From an uncultured Porphyromonadaceae bacterium (lineage in GTDB: Bacteria > Bacteroidota > Bacteroidia > Bacteroidales > Muribaculaceae): a DNA stretch of 13,117 bases. Shown in pieces: positions 1 to 5,463 of this stretch. The DNA lies in assembly GCA_902494595.1 (NCBI GenBank), contig CABUTY010000009.1:1-13117 (forward strand), in the 5' to 3' direction. How positions within the stretch are numbered: the stretch's first letter is position 1; every line of letters begins with the position of its first letter. Position numbers and translations under genes: made by a program. The notes beneath the pieces were generated by a model. That model was given only the letters and a program-made list of their open reading frames with translations, was not told the origin of the DNA and searched no databases.

Positions 1-866
1 ATTGCCGAGAGGGCGAAAGAGAAAGGGAGAGAGCCGCCGTAGCCGGGGATGAACCAGGGCTTGCTCGTGGCAGAGTCGTCGAGGTTTCCGGGAAGTCCGG
101 ATGCATGGGCTGCCGTAACCTTGAACGGGAAATGCCAGCGGATATTCCAGCCCAGAGAGAAACGGCTTACGATTTTCACCTTGATGCCTGCCACGGCTTC
201 GCCCCACCATGCCGTGGACCGCATACCCGTCATGTCGAAGCCGGTGCTATCCTGCCAGTAGCTGTTGTCGATGGTGACGTCTGTCACCTCCCAGCCGAAA
301 TTGCTGAAGCCGGCCCGGAAACCGACGTACAGCTGATAGTCAGGCTTCGACTTGTAGAGGAAATTGTAGTTGAAGCCAACCTTGCAGAAGAAAGAGGGCT
401 TCACGCGATAGGTGAAATTATGGTTTTCGGGAGATGTGCGGGCATATCCGAAGCCGGCTTCCACCACGGGGAAAAGCCAGTTCCACAGCGACACGTCGGC
501 CCATACGTCGAATGAGGCGAATTTCTGGCCGAAAGCCATCATCAGAGCGTCTCCGAAGTTTACGCCTACCGAGAGACCGTTGTAAACGGGATATACCGGC
601 TTAGCCTTGGGTTTGGTGACGGTGTCGAGGGAGGCGAGGAAGAGGACAGGTTCTTCCAGAGGTTCGCCATGCTTGTCGAAGTAGTGCATCACGGGCTCGC
701 GGCGTTTGTCGTCGATATCCACAGGCGACACTTTTCTGGGTGTCGGCGTAGGCGTAGGTGCCGTCAGCGAGTCGGTCGGCATTGCCGGCAGGGAATCGGC
801 AGGAACGTCGGCAAGCGCGATGAACCATGCAGAGAACAGCAACATCAGAATAATGAGCCTATTCAT
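1..866 (-). CDS. DUF6048 family protein, probable envelope beta-barrel (3' end missing)
   Basis: This gene is read leftward from an ATG at 866-864 and is still open at the window edge, so about 288 residues are seen and the C-terminus is missing. Residues 1-19 form a hydrophobic signal peptide, followed by a Pro/Thr/Ser-rich linker with the stretch PTDSLTAPTPTPTPRK. From about residue 90 the protein alternates short aromatic-rich strands and polar turns (for example NGLSVGVNFGD, VGFNYNFLYKSKPDYQLYVG, FRAGFSNFGWEV), which suggests a small outer-membrane beta-barrel. The pattern and the gene order after a DUF6452 gene match my recollection of the Bacteroidetes-specific DUF6048 family, whose function is unknown. 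The start ATG lies inside the end of the upstream gene (8-base overlap), so translation is probably coupled. The family call is from memory. The barrel is inferred from residue pattern only. Confidence 0.72.
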   Translation of the reverse strand, partial: MNRLIILMLLFSAWFIALADVPADSLPAMPTDSLTAPTPTPTPRKVSPVDIDDKRREPVMHYFDKHGEPLEEPVLFLASLDTVTKPKAKPVYPVYNGLSVGVNFGDALMMAFGQKFASFDVWADVSLWNWLFPVVEAGFGYARTSPENHNFTYRVKPSFFCKVGFNYNFLYKSKPDYQLYVGFRAGFSNFGWEVTDVTIDNSYWQDSTGFDMTGMRSTAWWGEAVAGIKVKIVSRFSLGWNIRWHFPFKVTAAHASGLPGNLDDSATSKPWFIPGYGGSLPFSFALSA

Positions 867-1341
867 GTCGGAGATAGATTACGAGATTGGCTATGTTCTG
901 ATTGGTGATCTCGCCATTGGGACAGGTCACGGAGTCGATGAGCTGGCCGGTATTGGAGATGCTCTTCATGACGAATTTGAAGCTGACGCCGCAGTCGGCG
1001 GAAACGAACACCGGGGCACGGTCGTAAATGAAAGTGACAGTGTCGCGGATGTGCGAGGGAGAACTTTCGAATACGTAAGCGGTGGTGTCGGAGTCGACGC
1101 GGAAGGGTATGAAGAGCTGTTCGGTGGAGCCGCCGTCCCAAAGCATGGAGTCGTTGGGGGCGCCTATTCCGTAAACCGTCAACGAGTCCATGCTGCCGGT
1201 ATGAGGCGCGGAGTCGTTGATTACGAAAGTGGCCTGTGGCAGGGCGTTCTGGTTTTCGTAGCATTCGCCGCCACATCCTGCCAGCACCGCAGTAGCCGCA
1301 ATTGCTGCCGCAGCAGCCAGTATGCCGTGAAGCCCCCGCAT
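859..1341 (-). CDS. DUF6452 family lipoprotein
   Basis: A 160-residue protein with a lipoprotein signal: basic MRGLHG, an Ala-rich hydrophobic core, and the lipobox VLAGC with the lipidated cysteine at residue 23. The mature part starts with CGGECYENQNALP, followed by a predicted all-beta region rich in Val, Thr, Ser and Asp. This cysteine-rich start and the downstream DUF6048 partner fit the Bacteroidetes DUF6452 family, which has no known function. The reading frame is open for 55 codons further upstream, but those lie inside the glycosyltransferase gene. The chosen ATG at 1341-1339 shares one base with the glycosyltransferase stop (TGATG) and gives a clean signal peptide. No acidic surface-export signal is obvious right after the lipid cysteine, so the protein may face the periplasm (inference). 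Confidence 0.75.
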   Translation of the reverse strand: MRGLHGILAAAAAIAATAVLAGCGGECYENQNALPQATFVINDSAPHTGSMDSLTVYGIGAPNDSMLWDGGSTEQLFIPFRVDSDTTAYVFESSPSHIRDTVTFIYDRAPVFVSADCGVSFKFVMKSISNTGQLIDSVTCPNGEITNQNIANLVIYLRHE

Positions 1342-2291
1342 CAGAATTCCTCGCTGATAAGGTAATTGCGGCGCTCTACGCTGTTGCGCGTGATGAGTTC
1401 GCCGATAAAACCGGTACAGAAGAACTGCACGCCCAGAATCATGAAGGTCATCGACAGGTAGAAGTATACCGATTTGGTGAGCCAGAAACTGAAGGTGTCG
1501 GAGCACATGGCCACCAGCTTAAGAATCAGCACGGTGACCACGGCTATGAAGCCTATGACGAACATCAGCGAGCCGAGCAGTCCGAAGAAATGCATGGGCT
1601 TGATGCCGAATTTGGTCTGGAACCACAGAGATATGAGGTCGAGGTAGCCGTTGACGAACCTGTCGAGGCCGAATTTGGAGGTTCCGTATTTTCGGGCCTG
1701 GTGGTGCACCACCTTCTCGCCGATACGTGAGTAGCCGGCGTTTTTAGCCAGATATGGGATGTAGCGGTGCATGTCGCCGTAGACCTCTATATGCTTCACC
1801 ACGTCGCGGCGGTAGGCTTTCAGACCGCAGTTGAAGTCGTGCAGGTTCTTGATTCCCGACACTTTGCGGGCCGTGGCGTTGAAGAGTTTGGTGGGAATCG
1901 TTTTCGATAGCGGGTCATAGCGTTTTTTCTTCCAGCCCGACACGAGGTCGTAACCGTCGACGGTGATCATGCGGTAAAGTTCGGGAATTTCGTCGGGGCT
2001 GTCCTGCAGGTCGGCGTCCATGGTAATCACCACGTCGCCCTTGGCACGGGCAAAGCCAGTGTCGAGGGCCGGCGACTTGCCATAGTTGCGGCTGAAAGAT
2101 ACGGCGTGGATGCATGGATTGTTGCGCTGAAGCTCCTTGATCACGTCCAGGGAGTTGTCGCGCGAGCCGTCGTTGATGAAAAGAATCTCATAGCTGAAGC
2201 CGTTGTCGCGCATCACGCGCTCTATCCATGCGCTGAGCTCGGGAAGCGACTCCGCTTCATTATATAGAGGTATTACTACTGATATGTCCAT
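1341..2291 (-). CDS. GT2 glycosyltransferase, polyprenyl-phosphate sugar transferase type
   Basis: A 316-residue GT-A fold glycosyltransferase of family 2, of the kind that moves a sugar from a nucleotide donor to a polyprenyl phosphate at the cytoplasmic face of the inner membrane (DPM1, GtrB, ArnC-like). The N-terminus has the nucleotide-binding pattern DISVVIPLYNE (residues 2-12) and FINDGSRDNS (38-47). The metal-binding DAD is at 92-94 within DADLQDSPDE. The acceptor-side motifs NCGLKAYRRDV (154-164) and RKYGTSKFG (200-208) follow. Two membrane segments lie at about 234-261 and 274-300, with a charged tail, which is the usual length and layout for this subfamily. It lies 18 bases after bioB and shares one base with the next gene. 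The sugar and the final glycan cannot be told from the sequence. Confidence 0.9.
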   Translation of the reverse strand: MDISVVIPLYNEAESLPELSAWIERVMRDNGFSYEILFINDGSRDNSLDVIKELQRNNPCIHAVSFSRNYGKSPALDTGFARAKGDVVITMDADLQDSPDEIPELYRMITVDGYDLVSGWKKKRYDPLSKTIPTKLFNATARKVSGIKNLHDFNCGLKAYRRDVVKHIEVYGDMHRYIPYLAKNAGYSRIGEKVVHHQARKYGTSKFGLDRFVNGYLDLISLWFQTKFGIKPMHFFGLLGSLMFVIGFIAVVTVLILKLVAMCSDTFSFWLTKSVYFYLSMTFMILGVQFFCTGFIGELITRNSVERRNYLISEEF

Positions 2292-2309
2292 GTTGAGAGT
2301 TGGTGAAAG

Positions 2310-3308
2310 TCAGAATTTCATGTCGGCTTCTGCGAAGAGTTTTTTGTCGGAAGCAATGTCGTTGCTGACGGTTGTGAGCATGTCGCCCATAAGAACGCCG
2401 TTGACGCCGCCGTGGAGGATGCGTTTCATCGACTCGTGCGACAGTCTCATGCGGCCGCCGGCGAAGCGTATCGACTTGGCGGGGAGGATGAAGCGCCATA
2501 ATGCGGCGGTGCGTATGATATCCTCTTCGGAGATGAGGGGAGTGTTTTCGAGCGGTGTGCCGGGTATGGGGTTGAGGATGTTCATGGGCACGGAGTCAAC
2601 GTCGATTTCAGCGAGTTCGAAGGCGAATTCGATGCGGTCGGCGAGCGTTTCGCCCATGCCGATGATACCCCCGGAGCATACGGCCATACCGGCTTTTCTG
2701 GCGGCGCGGATGGTGCGCAGCTTGTCGTCGTGGGTATGGGTGGTGCAGAGTGCGGGGAACATTCTGCGGGAGGTCTCCATGTTGCAATGGTATCTTTTGA
2801 CGCCGGCGTCGGCGAGACGGTGAAGCTGGTCATCGTTGAGAAGGCCCATTGATGCGCAGAGGTATAGGCCTGTCTCGTCGGCGAGACGGCGGTAAGCGTG
2901 GCAGAATATGTCGACATCCTTGTCGGAGAGTGTTCTGCCCGAAGTTACGAGGCTGAAACGTCGAATGCCGGCCTGAGCATTGCGGCGTCCGGCGTCGACG
3001 ATAAGTTCTTCTTCAAGATGTTCGTAAGTTTCGCAGCCGGTATGGTGACGTCGCGCCTGGGCGCACCATTTGCAGTCCTCGCCGCAGAGTCCGGAGCGGG
3101 CATTGACGATGCTGCATGAATCGACGGTATTGCCCACCAGAGAACGGGAGATAAAGTCGGCGGCGTCGCATAAGGCATCGAGGTCGTCGACGGCTGCCAA
3201 TGCTGACGCCTCTTCTCTGCTTATATATGTATTGGGAGCGAATGAAGGCTCGCGGCGACCGCTGCGGACATCACTGATTATACGCTCCGACAGTTGTTTC
3301 AAATCCAT
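2310..3308 (-). CDS. bioB: Biotin synthase (radical SAM), variant auxiliary-cluster site
   Basis: A 332-residue cytoplasmic enzyme for the last step of biotin synthesis, in which sulfur is inserted into dethiobiotin. The radical-SAM [4Fe-4S] site is C75-x3-C79-x2-C82 in GLCGEDCKWCAQ. Other family landmarks are LCASMGLL (150-157), YHCNMETS (173-180), CSGGIIGMGET (211-221), NPIPGTPL (246-253) and RFAGGR (281-286). Aligning by hand to E. coli BioB, C151, C211 and R281 fit the [2Fe-2S] ligands C128, C188 and R260. The position of E. coli C97 is a serine (RFSLVTSGR, S119). Extra cysteines occur at 65, 92, 136, 175 and 188. No other biotin genes are in the window. The ATG at 3308 gives the normal family length and sits about 20 bases below a -7 promoter element. 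Confidence 0.95.
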   Translation of the reverse strand: MDLKQLSERIISDVRSGRREPSFAPNTYISREEASALAAVDDLDALCDAADFISRSLVGNTVDSCSIVNARSGLCGEDCKWCAQARRHHTGCETYEHLEEELIVDAGRRNAQAGIRRFSLVTSGRTLSDKDVDIFCHAYRRLADETGLYLCASMGLLNDDQLHRLADAGVKRYHCNMETSRRMFPALCTTHTHDDKLRTIRAARKAGMAVCSGGIIGMGETLADRIEFAFELAEIDVDSVPMNILNPIPGTPLENTPLISEEDIIRTAALWRFILPAKSIRFAGGRMRLSHESMKRILHGGVNGVLMGDMLTTVSNDIASDKKLFAEADMKF

Positions 3309-3327
3309 GATAAGAGTGTTTAGACCA

Positions 3328-3335
3328 CAAAATTA
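3328..3335 (-). promoter_or_regulatory. Candidate Bacteroidetes -7 element for the bioB operon
   Basis: On the minus strand these bases read TAATTTTG, matching the Bacteroidetes -7 consensus TAnnTTTG. Transcription would start near 3321-3324, giving a leader of only 13-16 bases before the bioB ATG. No good TTTG -33 element lies 19-21 bases upstream; the region is a run of T on this strand instead. The match is therefore half of the consensus and the call is tentative. Confidence 0.4.
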
Positions 3336-3366
3336 CAAAAAATAAATAAAAAAAATTGTGGGAATA

Positions 3367-3398
3367 TTTGGTAAAATCAAAATATAGCACTAATTTTG
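3367..3398 (+). promoter_or_regulatory. Bacteroidetes-type promoter for the tRNA-Lys/tRNA-Asn pair
   Basis: TTTG at 3367-3370 and TAATTTTG at 3391-3398 are separated by 20 bases, a full match to the Bacteroidetes -33/-7 promoter. The start of transcription would be near 3402-3406. It points to the tRNA pair and is back-to-back with the bioB promoter across an A/T-rich tract. Confidence 0.8.
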
Positions 3399-3401
3399 CA
3401 T

Positions 3402-3433
3402 CGCTTTTCGGAAGGGAATGGCTTCCGGGAGCG
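3402..3433 (+). other. Leader hairpin upstream of tRNA-Lys
   Basis: CGCTTTT and GGAAG (split by one bulged C) pair with CTTCCGGGAGCG across a 7-base loop, giving a 12-pair stem that includes three G-U pairs. It begins at or within a few bases of the predicted transcript 5' end and finishes 7 bases before tRNA-Lys. It would be removed by RNase P. A role in 5' end protection or processing is inference. Confidence 0.5.
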
Positions 3434-3440
3434 AAAAGGA

Positions 3441-3513
3441 GATTCGCTAGCTCAGCTGGTAGAGCACAACACTTTTAATGTTGGGGTCCTGGGTTCGAGC
3501 CCCAGGCGGATCA
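3441..3513 (+). tRNA. tRNA-Lys (anticodon TTT)
   Basis: A complete 73-base cloverleaf. The acceptor stem GATTCGC pairs with GCGGATC with one G-T pair. The D arm is GCTC/GAGC. The anticodon stem CAACA/TGTTG encloses the loop CTTTTAA with anticodon TTT at 3474-3476. The T arm is CTGGG/CCCAG with loop TTCGAGC. The discriminator is A at 3513, and CCA is not encoded. It is first in a two-tRNA transcript with tRNA-Asn 8 bases downstream. Confidence 0.97.
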
Positions 3514-3521
3514 CGAAAAAT

Positions 3522-3595
3522 GCTTCAGTAGCTCAGTTGGTTAGAGCACCTGACTGTTAATCAGGGGGTCGTTGGTTCAAGCCCATCCTGAAGCG
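3522..3595 (+). tRNA. tRNA-Asn (anticodon GTT)
   Basis: A 74-base cloverleaf with a fully paired acceptor stem GCTTCAG/CTGAAGC, D arm GCTC/GAGC, and anticodon stem CCTGA/TCAGG enclosing CTGTTAA, with anticodon GTT at 3556-3558. The discriminator is G at 3595, and CCA is not encoded. The T stem GTTGG/CCATC has one T-T mismatch at the second pair, which is unusual in an otherwise clean tRNA. It is followed 5 bases later by a terminator. Confidence 0.95.
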
Positions 3596-3600
3596 CAAGG

Positions 3601-3630
3601 ATGCCCGCGAAGTGATTCGCGGGTATTTTT
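3601..3630 (+). terminator. Intrinsic terminator of the tRNA operon
   Basis: CCCGCGAA (3604-3611) and TTCGCGGG (3616-3623) form an 8-pair perfect stem around the tetraloop GTGA. It can be extended by a G-T, a T-A and an A-T pair. The run of T at 3626-3630 completes a classic Rho-independent terminator. Confidence 0.92.
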
Positions 3631-3780
3631 GTAAGCAGTCAGTTCCGGTTCTGATTTGAGATTCTTAAAATCAGAGCAGCCCAACACAAAACTGCATCAT
3701 AATTAATCGTTGATCTTTTATCACTGATTACTGATCCATATCCTTGTGCACCGGAATGTCGGCGGCGAATTCAAGAAAGA
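3631..3780. other. Intergenic spacer between tRNA terminator and rpsO promoter, with one small inverted repeat
   Basis: No open reading frame with coding character was seen on either strand in these 150 bases. The only structure noticed is an 8-base inverted repeat, TCTGATTT (3650-3657) and AAATCAGA (3668-3675), around a 10-base loop. It is followed by no T run, so it is not a standard terminator. Together with the tRNA block, the stretch 3309-3908 holds no protein gene. Confidence 0.5.
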
Positions 3781-3812
3781 TTTGGATAGGTGGGGAAATT
3801 TTTGTAATTTTG
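3781..3812 (+). promoter_or_regulatory. Bacteroidetes-type promoter for rpsO
   Basis: TTTG at 3781-3784 and TAATTTTG at 3805-3812 are 20 bases apart, a full consensus match. Transcription would start near 3816-3820, leaving a leader of about 90 bases before the rpsO ATG. No other strong promoter was found before rplU, so this one may also serve rplU and rpmA. Confidence 0.82.
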
Positions 3813-3825
3813 CGGAGCTTTTTGG

Positions 3826-3866
3826 GCAAATGTGCCGTGAGAAGGAGTATCGCGGAGGGCATTTGC
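3826..3866 (+). promoter_or_regulatory. Structured rpsO leader, candidate S15 autoregulatory site
   Basis: GCAAATG (3826-3832) pairs with CATTTGC (3860-3866). Inside, after an asymmetric internal loop (TG against AGGG), CCGTG (3835-3839) pairs with CGCGG (3851-3855) around an 11-base loop. The inner stem holds a U-G pair flanked by G-C pairs, reminiscent of the GU/GC feature that S15 reads in 16S rRNA. S15 represses its own mRNA in several bacteria through unrelated leader folds. That this fold does so is inference. Confidence 0.45.
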
Positions 3867-3908
3867 GGGAAAAGCAGTTAAAGATAACCAATAAAAACAA
3901 CTCCCAAC

Positions 3909-4184
3909 ATGCATCTTTCCACAGAAGAGAAGAAGAAGATTTTCGCCGAGTATGGCGCAGGTGAGGGCGATACGGGAAGTGCCGAGAGCCAGATAGCACT
4001 GTTCTCGAAGCGCATCCAGCACCTCACGGAGCATCTGAAGAAGAACCACAAGGATCACGCCACCGCCCGTGCGCTGAAAATGCTCGTAGGCCAGCGCCGC
4101 AGCCTGCTCGACTACCTCATCCGCAAGGATATCAACCGTTACCGTGCGATAATCGCCAAGAAAGAGCTCGGTATCCGCAAGTAA
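3909..4184 (+). CDS. rpsO: 30S ribosomal protein S15
   Basis: A 91-residue protein, close to the usual 89, that binds 16S rRNA early in small-subunit assembly. The family features are visible: KKKIFAEYGAGEGDTGSAESQIAL near the N-terminus (residues 8-31), the helix-loop-helix with LTEHLKKNHKDHATARAL (39-56), and the C-terminal LVGQRRSLLDYLIRKDINRYRAII (59-82). There is no Shine-Dalgarno sequence; the region before the ATG is A-rich (AATAAAAACAACTCCCAAC), as is usual in this phylum. It is 90 bases ahead of rplU without an intervening terminator, so the three ribosomal genes are likely one transcript. Confidence 0.98.
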   Translation: MHLSTEEKKKIFAEYGAGEGDTGSAESQIALFSKRIQHLTEHLKKNHKDHATARALKMLVGQRRSLLDYLIRKDINRYRAIIAKKELGIRK

Positions 4185-4204
4185 TAATAACCATAATTCC
4201 CGTA

Positions 4205-4243
4205 AGGGCCATACAAGACTGCGGCAACAGTCCGCGGCGCCCT
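4205..4243 (+). promoter_or_regulatory. Hairpin between rpsO and rplU, candidate L21 leader element
   Basis: AGGGC (4205-4209) pairs with GCCCT (4239-4243), and inside it GACTG (4217-4221) pairs with CAGTC (4228-4232) around the loop CGGCAA. No T run follows, so it is not an intrinsic terminator. The gap has no Bacteroidetes promoter match, so a role as an RNA processing point or a ribosomal-protein leader is possible. This is inference. Confidence 0.35.
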
Positions 4244-4274
4244 GCGGAAGGATAATCAAATATCAAAGTCAACG

Positions 4275-4595
4275 ATGTACGCAATCGTAGAAATCAAGGG
4301 ACAGCAGTTCAAGGCCGAGGAAGGCAAATTCCTGTATGTCCATCATCTGGGCGACGTGAAGGAAGGCGACGCGGTAAGCTTCGACAAAGTACTCCTTCTC
4401 GACGTAGACGGAGCCGTCAAGGTGGGAGCTCCCGCCGTAGAGGGCGCCAAAGTAGAATGCGAGGTGCTGATGCCTCTCGTGAAGGGCGACAAAGTGATTG
4501 TCTTCAAGAAGAAGCGTCGCAAAGGTTACCGTCGTAAGAACGGTCACCGTCAGCAGTTCTCCAAAGTGATGATAAAGAAAATAGTAACCGCTTAA
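4275..4595 (+). CDS. rplU: 50S ribosomal protein L21
   Basis: A 106-residue large-subunit protein that binds 23S rRNA. It shows the family start [20 protein letters not shown], the [15 protein letters not shown] segment (residues 28-42), and the basic RNA-binding signature [16 protein letters not shown] (78-93) near the C-terminus. Length and motifs are standard. It lies 12 bases ahead of rpmA, the near-universal partner, and downstream of rpsO. A GGAAGGA stretch lies too far upstream (about 25 bases) to act as a normal ribosome binding site. Confidence 0.98.
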   Translation: MYAIVEIKGQQFKAEEGKFLYVHHLGDVKEGDAVSFDKVLLLDVDGAVKVGAPAVEGAKVECEVLMPLVKGDKVIVFKKKRRKGYRRKNGHRQQFSKVMIKKIVTA

Positions 4596-4607
4596 ACCAA
4601 AAAGGAA

Positions 4608-4868
4608 ATGGCACATAAAAAAGGTGTCGGTAGTTCGAAGAACGGCCGTGAATCAGAGAGCAAACGACTCGGAGTGAAGATTTTTGGTGGAGCGAACTGC
4701 AAGGCAGGCAACATACTGAAGCGTCAGCGCGGAACAGTGCACCATCCGGGCCTGAACGTGGGCATGGGCAAGGACCATACTCTCTTCGCCCTCATCGACG
4801 GTGTTGTTGTCTTCACCAAGGGTAAGGAAGGACGCAAGTTCATCAATGTAGAGCCCTATCAGAACTGA
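4608..4868 (+). CDS. rpmA: 50S ribosomal protein L27
   Basis: An 86-residue protein whose flexible N-terminus reaches the peptidyl transferase centre. It starts directly with [24 protein letters not shown], without the cleaved N-terminal extension found in many Firmicutes, and continues with [17 protein letters not shown] and [17 protein letters not shown]. Length is standard. It is the last gene of the rpsO-rplU-rpmA group; an intrinsic terminator follows 37 bases later. The serS gene that I recall often following it in related genomes is absent here. Confidence 0.98.
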   Translation: MAHKKGVGSSKNGRESESKRLGVKIFGGANCKAGNILKRQRGTVHHPGLNVGMGKDHTLFALIDGVVVFTKGKEGRKFINVEPYQN

Positions 4869-4905
4869 TAAAAGGCTGAAACCAGTTTCGGCACAACCGC
4901 AAAAG

Positions 4906-4934
4906 ACCGATTTCCTCAGGAAGTCGGTTTTTTT
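4906..4934 (+). terminator. Intrinsic terminator after rpmA
   Basis: ACCGATTTCC (4906-4915) pairs with GGAAGTCGGT (4919-4928), a 10-pair stem with one G-T pair and loop TCA. A run of seven T covers 4928-4934. It closes the ribosomal protein operon and separates it from the VanZ-tamB-tamL transcript. Confidence 0.92.
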
Positions 4935-4977
4935 GCGCCGACATGCGAAACAAAGCAATGAGATGCGGTGTTAATAT

Positions 4978-5009
4978 TTTGTTATTAAATGAAATAATTG
5001 TTAACTTTG
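4978..5009 (+). promoter_or_regulatory. Bacteroidetes-type promoter for the VanZ-tamB-tamL operon
   Basis: TTTG at 4978-4981 and TAACTTTG at 5002-5009 are separated by exactly 20 bases, a full -33/-7 match. The predicted start of transcription is near 5013-5017. This makes a GTG at 5014 an unlikely start codon and favours the ATG at 5035 for the first gene. Confidence 0.82.
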
Positions 5010-5034
5010 TAAAGTGAAGAGGATCAGGAAGATT

Positions 5035-5463
5035 ATGGAAAAGGTGCCTGCATGGGTGCTGACGGCAGTGGTGCTTGCAGGAATACTGTGGGCCACGTTG
5101 GCTCCTGATCCCTTCGGGCATCGGGAAGTGGAGCCGCCCTTTCCGAATGCCGACAAGGTAGTGCATGCCGTCATGTTCGGCGTCCTGACATTCACAGCTC
5201 TGGTCGACTGGGCGCGCGGCCGCAGCTTCCGCAGCGTGAAATGGTACGAATGTCTGCTTATGGCGCTGGTAGCCACACTTATAGGAGTGGTGATAGAATA
5301 CGCGCAGCGCGTGATGGACCTGGGCAGAAGCTTCGACTATATGGACATGGCAGCCGATGCCGCGGGAGCTTTCGCCGTGGCCGGCATGTGGATAGCCGCC
5401 GAACATGTCGGCTTTAACAGAAAGAAAGAATCTCCATGGCAGAGAATGACACATCAGAGGTAA
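5035..5463 (+). CDS. VanZ-like family membrane protein
   Basis: A 142-residue inner-membrane protein with four hydrophobic segments at about 6-22, 41-58, 72-90 and 105-124. VanZ-family landmarks are present: DKVVHAVMFG (residues 40-49, the DKxxHxxxF-type motif), IEYAQ (88-92), and R98-x2-D101-x2-D104 followed by AADAAGA. VanZ was first known from teicoplanin resistance; the biochemical role of these small chromosomal homologues is unsettled, so no function is claimed. The ATG at 5035 is chosen over an in-frame GTG at 5014 because the promoter places the transcript start at about 5015. The gene's last 28 bases overlap the start of tamB, which suggests translational coupling and a possible envelope role linked to the TAM system (inference). 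Confidence 0.85.
   Translation: MEKVPAWVLTAVVLAGILWATLAPDPFGHREVEPPFPNADKVVHAVMFGVLTFTALVDWARGRSFRSVKWYECLLMALVATLIGVVIEYAQRVMDLGRSFDYMDMAADAAGAFAVAGMWIAAEHVGFNRKKESPWQRMTHQR

Noticed and set aside
706-1365. A 219-codon plus-strand open frame over the DUF6452 gene
   Set aside because: It crosses three minus-strand genes and has no coding motifs. The opposite strand has a lipoprotein signal and proper gene junctions.
1342-1506. N-terminal extension of the DUF6452 protein by 55 codons
   Set aside because: The extension lies inside the GT2 coding sequence and would hide the lipoprotein signal. The ATG at 1341 gives a proper lipobox.
2203-2823. A 206-codon plus-strand open frame over the bioB 3' half
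   Set aside because: It is Ser/Arg-rich, antisense to conserved BioB motifs, and spans the bioB-GT2 junction.
3746-3964. A 72-codon plus-strand frame overlapping the rpsO leader and start
   Set aside because: It starts upstream of the rpsO promoter, runs into rpsO in another frame, and looks like chance.
4185-4274. Intrinsic terminator after rpsO
   Set aside because: Stems are present, but no T run follows and rplU lacks its own promoter, so read-through is more likely.
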